Source: Candidatus Protochlamydia naegleriophila (GTDB lineage: Bacteria > Chlamydiota > Chlamydiia > Chlamydiales > Parachlamydiaceae). Taken from it: a DNA stretch of 64,000 nt. The position numbers and the translations under genes were made by a program. Every line of letters starts with the position of its first letter. Within the stretch, counting starts at the first letter, position 1. This document shows positions 43,803 through 52,942 of the stretch, piece after piece. The notes under the pieces were generated by a model. That model was not told the origin of the DNA. It was given only the letters and a program-made list of their open reading frames with translations, and did no database searches. The stretch is from assembly GCF_001499655.1 (NCBI RefSeq), contig NZ_LN879502.1, forward strand, positions 1,116,001 to 1,180,000, given 5' to 3'.

Positions 43803-46196
43803 GTGTCTGTTGAGCAATCGATTTCTTCTGAATGTACTCTCTGCCAAAGCCCTCTTTTAGCCTCTTCTTACAGGGATGGAGAACTGCCTTTTTGCTGTGC
43901 AGGATGTCAAGCGGTTTATCAAATTTTAGCCAGTCAAGAAGCGCTTGTAAACCCTCAAGAGCATCCTCTTTTTCAACAGGCCCTTCGCTCTGGCTTAATC
44001 GCAAATCCCGCACTTCTGGAGCAAATCAGGCAAAATAAGGAAGAAGCGCAAGAGGGTAATAGCGAAAAGCTCCATCTTGAAATTCAAGACATGTGGTGTC
44101 CTTCCTGTGCCCAAGTGATTTGTTTGACTCTCCTTAAAGAGGCTGGAATAAGGCGGTGTGCTGTGGATTACACAACTGATCTGGCATCGATCGAGTATGC
44201 TCCTTGTTCCATTTCAAAAGAGAAGATCCTTCGCTTGATTACACAGTTGGGATATCGCCCCGCCTTTTTGCATGACCCGCGTCAGCAAGCAGTGAGCCGT
44301 ACATTGTCGCTGCGCATGGTCATTGCGGCCTTTTTTTCGATGAATATCATGATGTTTGCCTATCCAATTTATGCGAGTTACTTTTATGACGATACAGATG
44401 GCTACCCAACCTTATTTGCATGGCTCTCTCTCTTAGGTTCTTTACCCGTTTTAACCTATAGTGCGTGGCCTATTTGGCGCCGCTTTTATACAGGAGCGCG
44501 TGTGGGGCTGTGGGGAATGGAATCTCTTGTCGTTTTAGGGGTTGCGGCTGCAACTGGACTCTCTATTTATGAATTGTGGCGAGGCAGTCCCTATGTTTAT
44601 TTCGACTCCATGACAGTCATCATCGTTTTTGTTTTGCTCGGCAAAATGATTGAATCGAAAGCAAAATTCTCAGCCAAAGATTCCCTGCTTCATTTAACGA
44701 GAGCCTTGCCAAGGCGTGGACGGAAACGACTAAAGTCAGGCCAAGGGCAGTTTGTGCCATTGAAAGAGATTCAAATAGGCGATTGCCTCATTGTGCTTAG
44801 CGGTGAAAAAATTGTGCTAGATGGATTGGTCGAAGAAGGTGAGGGGATTTGCGACGAGTCCTTGATGACAGGTGAATCTTTGCCTGTTTCCAAACGACCA
44901 GGCTTGTCTGTCCTGGCTGGAACTGTCTTGCAGCAAGGCCATTTAGTTGTGAAGGTGACTGCGACGGCGGAAGAGACAGCCCTTTTCCACATCATAGAAA
45001 TGGTTGAACACGATATTGGCCATAAATCGCATTATGTGCGGGCGGTTGATCCAATCGTTAAGTGGTTTGTCCCGTTTGTTCTGGCTTTAGCTGTTGGTGT
45101 ATGTGCCTATTGCTTAGCCTTTGATGTTAGCGATCAAGGGCAAACTTCTTTGCAAACAGGAATCATTCGCGCGGTTTCTGTGCTGCTCATTTCATGTCCC
45201 TGCGCAATTGGGATCGCAGCGCCATTGGCAGAGTCTCAGCTGCTTAACGCCTTGGCAAAGCTTGGCATTATTGTGCGCAATCGGGGCAGCTTGGCTTTCC
45301 TTGGCAAAGAGACAACTGTTGTTTGCGATAAAACAGGCACAATCACAGAAGGTAAATACACTGTTTTAAATGGACTGGAAACCCTTTCTTTCGAAGAAAA
45401 GCGCTTGTTAAAGAGCTTGGTCTCCTGTTCTAACCATCCAGTTTCCGCAGCGATCGACCGATCACTTCTTTGCCCTGCTATGAGCATCGAAAAAAAAGAG
45501 GAGGTGATTGGAAGAGGAATCAAAGGAGAGCAAGGCTTAAGTGTGTATTTGCTCGGATCTGCAACCTTTTTAGAGCAGCAAGGGATAACTATATTGCCAT
45601 GCTCCGACAATGCGCAAGCAGAAGCGCAGACAGTTGTCTTTTTTGCTCGTGACAATAAGTGCTTGGCAGCCATTCGGCTTGGCGATCGCATCAGACCCGA
45701 GGCTAAACAGCTTGTTCAGACTCTAAGCGATGCCAAGGTGTTGCTTGTGTCAGGGGATGCCTCACAAGCCGTTGAACAAGTTGCTCGCACTTGCGGGTTT
45801 CACGCTTGGCATGCAGGCTGCCATCCCTTGCAAAAAAGAGATTTAATCGATAAGTTAAAAAAGAATGATGAAATTGTCGCCATGATAGGGGATGGAATCA
45901 ATGATGCCCCGGCTCTTACAGCCTCTCATATAGGAATAGCCGTCATGTCGGCGACGGATATCTCAATTCAAGTGTCTGATCTCTTACTGACAACAGATCG
46001 CCTTCAAGCGATTTCGACGCTGCGCAAAATGGCAAAAAAAGGTCAGTCAATCATTAAACAAAACCTTTTTTGGGCATTTTTCTATAACTGCGTAGGCCTA
46101 GCATTAGCCCTATCGGGAGCTCTAACCCCCCTCTTTGCTGCCTTCGCCATGGTGGCTAGCAGCTTAATCGTCTTGTTTAATGCGAAAAGGATCTAG
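43803..46196 (+). CDS. CcoI/FixI-type copper-transporting P1B ATPase
   Basis: 797 residues from the GTG at 43803, which has AAGGAG exactly 6 nt upstream; an ATG at 43782 has no such site. The N-terminus has C11-x-x-C14 and FCCAGCQAVY, the CcoI-type metal-binding domain, followed by an HMA-like MWCPSCAQ. The pump core shows TGESLPVSK, the transmembrane CPC in LISCPCAIGIAAP, VVCDKTGTITEGK, SNHPVSAAI and MIGDGINDAPALT. Such pumps supply copper for assembly of cbb3 or other haem-copper oxidases. No oxidase, ccoS or ccoG gene is adjacent. Monocistronic. Confidence 0.85.
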   Translation: MSVEQSISSECTLCQSPLLASSYRDGELPFCCAGCQAVYQILASQEALVNPQEHPLFQQALRSGLIANPALLEQIRQNKEEAQEGNSEKLHLEIQDMWCPSCAQVICLTLLKEAGIRRCAVDYTTDLASIEYAPCSISKEKILRLITQLGYRPAFLHDPRQQAVSRTLSLRMVIAAFFSMNIMMFAYPIYASYFYDDTDGYPTLFAWLSLLGSLPVLTYSAWPIWRRFYTGARVGLWGMESLVVLGVAAATGLSIYELWRGSPYVYFDSMTVIIVFVLLGKMIESKAKFSAKDSLLHLTRALPRRGRKRLKSGQGQFVPLKEIQIGDCLIVLSGEKIVLDGLVEEGEGICDESLMTGESLPVSKRPGLSVLAGTVLQQGHLVVKVTATAEETALFHIIEMVEHDIGHKSHYVRAVDPIVKWFVPFVLALAVGVCAYCLAFDVSDQGQTSLQTGIIRAVSVLLISCPCAIGIAAPLAESQLLNALAKLGIIVRNRGSLAFLGKETTVVCDKTGTITEGKYTVLNGLETLSFEEKRLLKSLVSCSNHPVSAAIDRSLLCPAMSIEKKEEVIGRGIKGEQGLSVYLLGSATFLEQQGITILPCSDNAQAEAQTVVFFARDNKCLAAIRLGDRIRPEAKQLVQTLSDAKVLLVSGDASQAVEQVARTCGFHAWHAGCHPLQKRDLIDKLKKNDEIVAMIGDGINDAPALTASHIGIAVMSATDISIQVSDLLLTTDRLQAISTLRKMAKKGQSIIKQNLFWAFFYNCVGLALALSGALTPLFAAFAMVASSLIVLFNAKRI

Positions 46197-46270
46197 GGCG
46201 TGTCAAATTCCCTACATTCAACCTACCTGGAAATAACTTGAAATTTAGGCGATTAGCAATAGACACGTCC
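46197..46270. mobile_element. Possible MITE or IS-end remnant
   Basis: GGGCGTGTC at 46197-46205 faces GACACGTCC at 46262-46270 (8 of 9 complementary), leaving a 74-nt element without coding capacity that starts immediately after the ATPase stop. CTAGGGCGTGTC also occurs at 23960-23971. GGGCGTGTC-like ends are seen in IS5-related elements, from memory only. Confidence 0.35.
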
Positions 46271-46511
46271 AAGCTTGAGCAATGTTTTTATCAAAAAAAC
46301 AATATGAAAATTATTTTATTAACATAAAACTCACGATTTAAAACGATTGTAGTTGAGTATTAGTCATCTATCATTAATATTGAAATTTCAATGCAAATTG
46401 ATTAACAAGGCTCTTAATTATATTTGAAGCTGCTTTTTGATTCCTTCGTTTGTAACCCATTTAATAGAATTTTTGTTTAGTGGCGCTGTAATCAAAAATA
46501 AGGAGGCTGCA
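46197..46511. other. Intergenic region with transposon-end-like inverted repeat
   Basis: 315 nt. The first 75 nt are bounded by GGGCGTGTC and GACACGTCC. The rest is AT-rich leader of the 893-aa gene, including the palindrome ATTGAAATTTCAAT near 46380. Confidence 0.45.
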
Positions 46512-49193
46512 ATGAATTCTTTTTCTGGTATCGCACCTTTTCCCATTTATCATATTAATAATCACACGTTAATACAACAGCCGCAAAAAGGCTCTTTTGT
46601 GAAGATCATGATCAATCAAGTATTGAAAGATCCGGCATGTATCGAGATATGGATGGCTAAACTTTTTCAAGAAGAACAGGCTGTGCACTATTTTTCTGGG
46701 TTTGTCGATGGTATGCGAAGAGAACTCCAAAATCCCATTCTTTTATCAAATCATTTAGAGGCTTGTGTCAATCAAATAAAATCAAAAGAGCTGCCCATTG
46801 TTCGCACTGTTTTCATGCATCAGCCTCTTGTAATGGGTCATCTTTTGCTAGCCTTGGGAACGGATGTGCGCAAAAGTTTAATTCAGCAGCTGATTAAAAT
46901 CATGACGCCTAGCGAATGGAAAAATGCTTTTGAGAAGATGCTGGAAGAGGCTAAACGAGAGGATGGGTTGACCTATTTTCAAAAGCGAGGTCGTTTTGTC
47001 GCATTCGTAGAGGTTTTGAATAGAAAGCAAATGAGAGGATTAATTCGGTTTTGCGCCGGCAATTTGCCAGAAGATTGCTATGCGATTTTATTAGCCGCGT
47101 TGAATCCGCAATGGACTAAATTTGGCTTAAACAAATTTGCAGAACAGGGGTCTTTAGAAAACTTTGAAGGCGGTTATCAAGTACTCATTGATGCTCTATC
47201 CCAGGAGCTGCCCTACGATGTTAAATTGGAAGATATTTTGAATCATATCCTCAATTCTTACTGCAATCAGAATAAATTGAAGCATTTGACGGACCACTTT
47301 AAGTCTTTGAGTGCTAAGAGCCGTGTCAATATGTTGAGTGTCATGTCTTACAATCAGAGAAAGACTGTTCTTGCCCAAGAGTGTCATAATGTGCTGCTGT
47401 TATGCAATTGGTTGGATGAATTGTATGAAAGAAAAGGGGACTATGATGAACGCAAAGACCTTTTTCGAGTTTTTTATAATCGCATTGTGAGAGAGAGCAA
47501 AAACGATTTTTTGCAAACTCTTGAAGCCGTTGATTCGCAAGCTCTTCTTTTCATGCTTGTCTGCCTAGAAACCAAGGAGATAGAAGATTTCTTGCTAAAT
47601 CGCAGTGCGAGCGGAAGAACGAAATTGTTTTCGAGCTTTAAAATGGACTCGACTACGCGAGATTTAATAGAGGAAGTCAGCCAGAACGGAATGGATGATG
47701 AGGAGGCTCCAGAGAGCATAAAAACGCTTCTCTACTCTGTCATGGCATTAGACATGACTACAGAGTTAATCGATGTTGATGGAGGCATTTCAGTAGAAAA
47801 TTGTCATGAGTATTTGCAACTCATGGCAAATAGTGTTGAGGACTTAGAAGCTAATTACATCTCTTTTATCACAAAAATGCCCCCTTTCTTGGTCGGGATT
47901 GCTTGTAGCGATCCTGCCTATCGAGCGACTTTTTTGAAGCTGGCTAGGCATTTGACTGATGAGCAGTTAAAGTTTTTGGTTATATCGATTGACGGCAACC
48001 AAGCTTATAACATTATTCATCCTCTCATAGCAAAACTTCGCACAGATCAATTTAAGACCATTTTAGAAGCTTTTTCAGAAGAGCAATTGGTAGACTATGC
48101 CGACAAGAGGGTTTTTCTTCTGCAAGAGACCTATGCTGACTATAAGCTTAAATTAAATCAGCTGCTCTGCAGTTTGGATAAGGGCATTAAAGATGGGAAA
48201 ATGATTTCCTTAGCCCAATATGAAAGTTATCAAAAGAGTACCCGAGAATTAGTGAGCTTAGGGCGTACAAGCTTTGGCTTTTCTGTCAATAGATTGATGA
48301 GATATCTCGAGACACTCGGCAATCGCTATCCTCATCCAAATACCCTCGAGAGCCTAAAGGAGATTATTGAAGAGTATGAAGCTAGAAAAGGTTTGTTGGA
48401 AGGACGTGCCTCGCTTGTTTTTAGTCGTTTGGAAGCGGTCGAAAAATTAATCAATCCAAAGGAGCGCCAAGAAGAATACGATCCTTTTACCTCTCTTTAT
48501 GAAGGCTTTTGGAGTAGCCTTCCAAAGAAAGTCATGGAGCCTGTCGGCATTTTTCCAAACAGTCCAACAGGGGTTGAAAATTTGGGTCAATTACAATTGG
48601 TTGGCATTAAGACGGACTGCGATTTGGGCTATCTTTTAATTTCCAAGGATCGGCAAGTCTTCATTGAAAAATTAAGCCATAAAATACGGGGGTTATTTAC
48701 CACTCTGGTGCCTCAGACTAACGAATGGGAGATTGTATGGAATAAACTTTTTAATCCAGCCTATTCAATTAAAGAGGCAAACGCGTTTCTTGAAGAGCTT
48801 CTTCAATTTTTCAATTTCGACTTGCCAGAAAAAGGCAACATCAAAACATTTTTTATTGAAATCTGTGGCGAATTGATCAAGATTGATTACCTTCCCTTTA
48901 AGCAAAAGCGTTTTCTGCAAAAGACTTTGAATAAGTTGAGCTCTTCGTCGGTTCCTAATTTGACACCCATTTGCACTTCTTTGACGGCAGAAAGCTTAAA
49001 AATCATTCGAAGACGGCAAACTATTTTTTGTTTACAGTATTACCTTAAGCAAGGAAAGGAATTAAAAGCGGCTTGGGAAAAGTTTAGAGAGTTAGGGTGC
49101 TATACGATTGAAGACCTGTTTAAGAAGAAGATTTTGACAGCGCAATGTCAAATTCTGAAGTTGCCTGAAGCGGCTGAAAAGCTAAAGATGTAA
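46512..49193 (+). CDS. Large hypothetical helical protein (893 aa)
   Basis: Family not recognised. The ATG at 46512 has AAGGAGG 6 nt upstream; the open frame begins at 46437. The product starts MNSFSGIAPFPIYHINNHTL. It appears almost entirely helical with repeated amphipathic segments of 30-40 residues (EQLVDYADKRVFLLQETYAD, FKTILEAFSEEQLVDYA, LSAKSRVNMLSVMSYNQRK), suggesting an alpha-solenoid. A C-terminal block includes TLVPQTNEWEIVWNKLF and FFIEICGELIKIDYL. There is no signal peptide and no membrane span. It is monocistronic, flanked by a remnant element and a bidirectional terminator. Confidence 0.65.
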   Translation: MNSFSGIAPFPIYHINNHTLIQQPQKGSFVKIMINQVLKDPACIEIWMAKLFQEEQAVHYFSGFVDGMRRELQNPILLSNHLEACVNQIKSKELPIVRTVFMHQPLVMGHLLLALGTDVRKSLIQQLIKIMTPSEWKNAFEKMLEEAKREDGLTYFQKRGRFVAFVEVLNRKQMRGLIRFCAGNLPEDCYAILLAALNPQWTKFGLNKFAEQGSLENFEGGYQVLIDALSQELPYDVKLEDILNHILNSYCNQNKLKHLTDHFKSLSAKSRVNMLSVMSYNQRKTVLAQECHNVLLLCNWLDELYERKGDYDERKDLFRVFYNRIVRESKNDFLQTLEAVDSQALLFMLVCLETKEIEDFLLNRSASGRTKLFSSFKMDSTTRDLIEEVSQNGMDDEEAPESIKTLLYSVMALDMTTELIDVDGGISVENCHEYLQLMANSVEDLEANYISFITKMPPFLVGIACSDPAYRATFLKLARHLTDEQLKFLVISIDGNQAYNIIHPLIAKLRTDQFKTILEAFSEEQLVDYADKRVFLLQETYADYKLKLNQLLCSLDKGIKDGKMISLAQYESYQKSTRELVSLGRTSFGFSVNRLMRYLETLGNRYPHPNTLESLKEIIEEYEARKGLLEGRASLVFSRLEAVEKLINPKERQEEYDPFTSLYEGFWSSLPKKVMEPVGIFPNSPTGVENLGQLQLVGIKTDCDLGYLLISKDRQVFIEKLSHKIRGLFTTLVPQTNEWEIVWNKLFNPAYSIKEANAFLEELLQFFNFDLPEKGNIKTFFIEICGELIKIDYLPFKQKRFLQKTLNKLSSSSVPNLTPICTSLTAESLKIIRRRQTIFCLQYYLKQGKELKAAWEKFRELGCYTIEDLFKKKILTAQCQILKLPEAAEKLKM

Positions 49194-49202
49194 ATTGGCT
49201 AC

Positions 49203-49238
49203 TAGCAAGAAAAGCCTGGAAACAGGCTTCTCTTGCTA
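49203..49238. terminator. Bidirectional terminator between the 893-aa gene and tdh
   Basis: Stem TAGCAAGAAAAGCCTG / CAGGCTTCTCTTGCTA with one mismatch and a GAAA loop, between two converging genes. Confidence 0.75.
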
Positions 49239-49247
49239 AATATTCAC

Positions 49248-50273
49248 TTAATCCCAGTTGAGGATAACCTTGCCAGACTGGCCGGAAAACATGGTTTGGA
49301 ATCCTTTTTCATAATCGTCAATAGGAAATTGATGGGTAATGATCGGAGCCAAGTTGAGGCCGCTTTCTAGTAGGTGGACCATTTGATACCAAGTTGAAAA
49401 GATTTCTCGTCCGTAAATGCCCTTAATAGTCAGCATTTTAAAAATAATGAGATCCCAATCGATGGCAGTTCCCGGAGGAAGGATGCCTAGAAGAGCAATA
49501 TTACCGCCATGGCGTTACTTTTCAGTTAAAGTTGCTAGTCCATTGGGATGACCGGACATTTCCAATCCGACTGTAAAGCCATAGTCAATTCCAAGAGAAC
49601 GCATGGCTTCATCTAAAGAGGTGTTTTTAATGTTCACTGCATGGGTCGCTCCCATTTTTTTTGCTAGATCTAAGCGATAATCATTGAGATCTGTAACGAC
49701 AACATGACGTGCACCAGCTTGGCGGGCAACTGCGGCAGCCATAATACCGATCGGTCCGGCTCCTGTAATGAGAACATCTTCTCCAACCAGATTAAACGAA
49801 AGGGCCGTATGGACAGCATTGCCATAAGGATCGAAAATCGCTCCTAAATCATCGGAAACAGAAGCTGGTAAGGGGAAGACATTTTCGGCTGGAAGGACAA
49901 AATACTCGGCAAAACAGCCGGAACGGTTAACTCCCAACCCTTTTGTATGCATGCATACGTGTTTGCGACCCATCCGGCAATTGGGGCATTGGCCACAAAC
50001 GATATGACCTTCTCCACAGACTCGGTCTCCCTCTTTTAAGCCTTTGACATTTTTGCCAAGGGCTGCAATTTCTCCCATGAACTCATGGCCAATTACCATG
50101 GGGACTGGAATTGTTTTTTGTGCCCAAGCATCCCACTTGTAAATGTGAAGATCTGTTCCGCAAATGGATGTTTTGCGCGTCTTAATCAGGACTTCATGAT
50201 CACCTACTTCAGGCATTGGAACTTTTTCCATCCAAAGTCCCTCGGTGCGTTCTCTTTTGACTAAACCTTTCAT
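49248..50273 (-). pseudogene. tdh: Tdh, L-threonine 3-dehydrogenase, interrupted by one in-frame stop codon
   Basis: Tdh oxidises threonine to 2-amino-3-ketobutyrate. The first 252 codons give catalytic-zinc C38 ([17 protein letters not shown]), GHEFMGEI, the structural zinc cluster [29 protein letters not shown] and [13 protein letters not shown]. Codon 253 is TAA (49515-49517). The same frame then continues with [30 protein letters not shown] and [11 protein letters not shown]. Including the stop position there are 341 codons, the length of E. coli Tdh, so there is no frameshift. The truncated product lacks the last quarter, including part of the substrate and NAD-binding domain. A sequencing error cannot be excluded. 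Confidence 0.9.
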
Positions 50274-50561
50274 AGTAACCTTTTATAAAATTATCGTTTA
50301 GGTGTTTAAATAAATGAGAATTTTAAACTATCAACTCATTTTGCCAAAATTAAATCATCCCCTGAAGCTAAACTAGTAAAAGCATTTGCAGATAAATAAT
50401 CGGAGAAAGTAGAAAAGGACTTTGCGTCATTAAAGCTCAAGTATAAATGTAAGCATCAAAAAGATTAGTGAAAAGAGGAATGGTGCTAATACTTAATAAT
50501 GGAGGCAAGAGTCGCTGAAAAATCAGATAGAGTCTGTCCTAAAGTCGTTCGTTTTTCTTTT
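50274..50561. other. Intergenic region upstream of the broken tdh gene
   Basis: 288 nt, AT-rich, no gene or clear hairpin seen. It separates tdh from the two small orphan genes, so tdh probably had its own promoter. Confidence 0.35.
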
Positions 50562-50918
50562 TCAGATAATAAAGCCTCCATCTTTAAAAGAGGGAGGAAT
50601 ATCGATCTTTAAAACGAGAAGCCGCATGAGATGCTTTTCTTGAGTCAGTTCTTGGCTTGGGGCACCTTTAACACTTGCACGAAACAATGTCTGCGCATCT
50701 TTAAATAAAGCATCCAGGTAAATGAGCCTTTGACGATTCGTCTGCAAATACTGAAACTGATTGCAAGCTTGGATTGTCAGCTGGCAAAAGCGCGAATTGT
50801 AGTAAAAATTGCAGAAAAAGGGATCTCGCCCTTCTCTTTCGCATTCTAAAAGGGGAAGGGCACGGCTCTTGTAAGATAATCTCTTGAAGAATCTTCTTTT
50901 ATCCTGTTCGAGAGACAC
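50562..50918 (-). CDS. Hypothetical protein (118 aa)
   Basis: 118 residues, GTG start with AAGG about 5 nt upstream. The sequence is basic at the N-terminus (EQDKRRFFKRLSYKSR), with an aromatic/Cys-containing middle (FFCNFYYNSRFCQLTIQACN) and a helical end. No family, signal or membrane span. It starts 24 nt after the stop of the 136-residue orphan and is probably in one operon with it. Function unknown. Confidence 0.5.
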   Translation of the reverse strand: MSLEQDKRRFFKRLSYKSRALPLLECEREGRDPFFCNFYYNSRFCQLTIQACNQFQYLQTNRQRLIYLDALFKDAQTLFRASVKGAPSQELTQEKHLMRLLVLKIDIPPSFKDGGFII

Positions 50919-50942
50919 GAGCCCTTCTAGTCTTTCATTAAC

Positions 50943-51353
50943 CTAATACTCAATGATTTTTTTTTGGACAGTATCTTTTAAAATCTCTAACTCTTGACGA
51001 GCATTCTCAATTTCTTGGATACGCTTCTTGGACCAATTCGGAATGAAAAGGGAACCGAAGAAATCAACCACTTTATTCGCCTTGTAAAGAATAGATTCGT
51101 TTGAATTTTTAAATTTTTCCTCTTGGCGAAGAAGTTTGGTGATTGAGATCTGTAAGGATCTTAAAGATTTAAGGCTGCTTTGAGGATGATGCTCAATAAA
51201 ATGAGTAATGGATTTAAAAACCTTAGCCATGGTCGGCTGCTGAAACTGAGACTGAATTCCTCTTGCTAACTCTTCTTTTTCTGGATCGCGCGAATAGCGA
51301 GTAAGCGCCTGTTGAATAAATGACATACGCAATTTCAAATCATTTTGACTCAT
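50943..51353 (-). CDS. Hypothetical helical protein (136 aa)
   Basis: 136 residues, MSQNDLKLRMSFIQQALTRY at the start. It is predicted almost all-helical, with a possible coiled coil at the C-terminus (KKRIQEIENARQELEILKDT). A short hydrophobic/aromatic stretch VVDFFGSLFIPNW lies at ~95-107. No recognisable family. It precedes the 118-residue gene on the same strand; the pair lies between kbl and tdh, genes that are usually adjacent. Confidence 0.5.
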   Translation of the reverse strand: MSQNDLKLRMSFIQQALTRYSRDPEKEELARGIQSQFQQPTMAKVFKSITHFIEHHPQSSLKSLRSLQISITKLLRQEEKFKNSNESILYKANKVVDFFGSLFIPNWSKKRIQEIENARQELEILKDTVQKKIIEY

Positions 51354-51483
51354 ATTAACTAAAACATTAAACCTTAAAATTTTATTATAATCAAAATTGA
51401 TTAAAATTTAAATGTTAAATTGTTTTATTTAATTAAAAGATTGAGGTGATTCAAGAGAAATCGTTGTGAAGGGACGTAACTCA

Positions 51484-51512
51484 TGAGGCTCCTGCATTTT
51501 GCAAGAGCCTCA
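51484..51512 (-). terminator. Hairpin downstream of kbl
   Basis: 8-bp stem TGAGGCTC / GAGCCTCA with further inner pairing (CTGCA / TGCA), 50 nt after the kbl stop. Confidence 0.6.
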
Positions 51513-51561
51513 CTAAGGTTAAATAAGCGGGATTAAGGTTTGGGATCCTCAATTTGGCAGG

Positions 51562-52752
51562 CTAGGAAATGACCTTAAGGTCTTTGCCCACTTTTTCGAA
51601 GGCTTGAAGGGCTCGATCCAAGTCCGCCTGCGTATGGTTGGCGCACATTTGAGTGCGAATGCGAGCTTTTCCTTGGGGAACGACGGGATAGGCAAAGCCT
51701 ATGACGTAAACACCTTCTTCGAGCATGCGAGCAGCAAATTCTTGTGCGAGCTTAGCATCTCCCAGCATGACGGGAATAATGGGGTGGGAGCCAGGAACGA
51801 GGTTAAAGCCAAGGCTTGTCATTCGTTCACGGAAATAGCGACTGTTTGCTTGGAGGCGCTCGCGTCTGTCGTCTGAGCCTTCGATGAGGTCGAGCACTTT
51901 TAATGAAGCGGCGGCGATGCTTGGAGCCAATGTATTGGAGAACAGATAGGGGCGGGAGCGCTGCCGTAGCCAGTCGATCAGGGGTTTGCGTCCGGAAGTG
52001 TAGCCGCCCAATGCGCCTCCAAGTGCTTTACCGAGAGTTCCCGTTATCAAGTCGACGCGTCCCATGACATCGCAAAATTCTGATGTGCCCCGACCTTTGG
52101 CTCCCATGAAGCCAACTGCGTGGCAGTCATCAACCATGACGAGAGCTTGATATTCATCGGCTAAATCGCAAATGGCATGGAGATCGGCAATGGTTCCGTC
52201 CATTGAAAAGACCCCATCGGTCGCAATCAAGCGGAAGCGGGAGTCTTTAGCTTCTTTAAGCTGTTCTTCCAAACTCTTCATATTGTTGTTGTCGTAGCGC
52301 AGACGTTTGGCTTTACATAGCCGGATTCCATCAATAATGCTGGCGTGATTTAACGCGTCGCTGATGACGGCATCTTCTGGTCCAAGCAGCGTTTCAAAGA
52401 GGCCTCCATTGGCATCAAAGCAAGAACAATAAAGGATCGTTTCATCTGTTCCCAAAAAATGTGAAAGACGTCTTTCTAACTCCTTGTGAACCGTTTGTGT
52501 GCCGCAGATAAAGCGGACTGAGGAGAGGCCAAAGCCATAGTGAGAATAACTTTCCATCGCTGCCCGAATGACGGAGCTGTGATTAGCAAGGCCTAAGTAG
52601 TTGTTGGAGCAAAAGTTTAACACTTTTTTGCTGCCTGCAACGGTAATTTCTGCATCTTGCGGTGATGTGATTTCTCTTTCTTGCTTATATAAGCCCTGAG
52701 TTTTAAGTTCTTCTAGTTGATTTTCAATATGTGTAAGAAATGATGTATCCAT
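51562..52752 (-). CDS. kbl: Kbl, 2-amino-3-ketobutyrate CoA ligase
   Basis: This PLP enzyme splits 2-amino-3-ketobutyrate with CoA into glycine and acetyl-CoA (alpha-oxoamine synthase family). The 396 residues show [36 protein letters not shown], the [20 protein letters not shown] block, [19 protein letters not shown], and the PLP-Lys motif [17 protein letters not shown]. It looks fully intact, whereas its usual partner tdh downstream is interrupted. Two small orphan genes separate them. Confidence 0.93.
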   Translation of the reverse strand: MDTSFLTHIENQLEELKTQGLYKQEREITSPQDAEITVAGSKKVLNFCSNNYLGLANHSSVIRAAMESYSHYGFGLSSVRFICGTQTVHKELERRLSHFLGTDETILYCSCFDANGGLFETLLGPEDAVISDALNHASIIDGIRLCKAKRLRYDNNNMKSLEEQLKEAKDSRFRLIATDGVFSMDGTIADLHAICDLADEYQALVMVDDCHAVGFMGAKGRGTSEFCDVMGRVDLITGTLGKALGGALGGYTSGRKPLIDWLRQRSRPYLFSNTLAPSIAAASLKVLDLIEGSDDRRERLQANSRYFRERMTSLGFNLVPGSHPIIPVMLGDAKLAQEFAARMLEEGVYVIGFAYPVVPQGKARIRTQMCANHTQADLDRALQAFEKVGKDLKVIS

Positions 52753-52942
52753 AAAGTACTAGGGGTAGTTGAATCAAGCGCTAGGCTGATTCACGGGTTC
52801 CTGTGAATGTTTGAGAAGCCTAACAGGTATTAGACAAGGTACAGCTGTTTTTCGCAACTTTTTTCTTGAGAACTAAAAAGCTTCTAAGTGCCTTCTAAAT
52901 TGACATGATATAAGTAAGTTTTTAGGGAGGCTTTTAAAGCGG

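Noticed and set aside
49248-49436. Separate 62-aa gene after tdh
   Set aside because: It is the in-frame continuation of Tdh after a single stop codon, so it is part of the broken gene; a frameshift was also ruled out by reading through 49437-49517.
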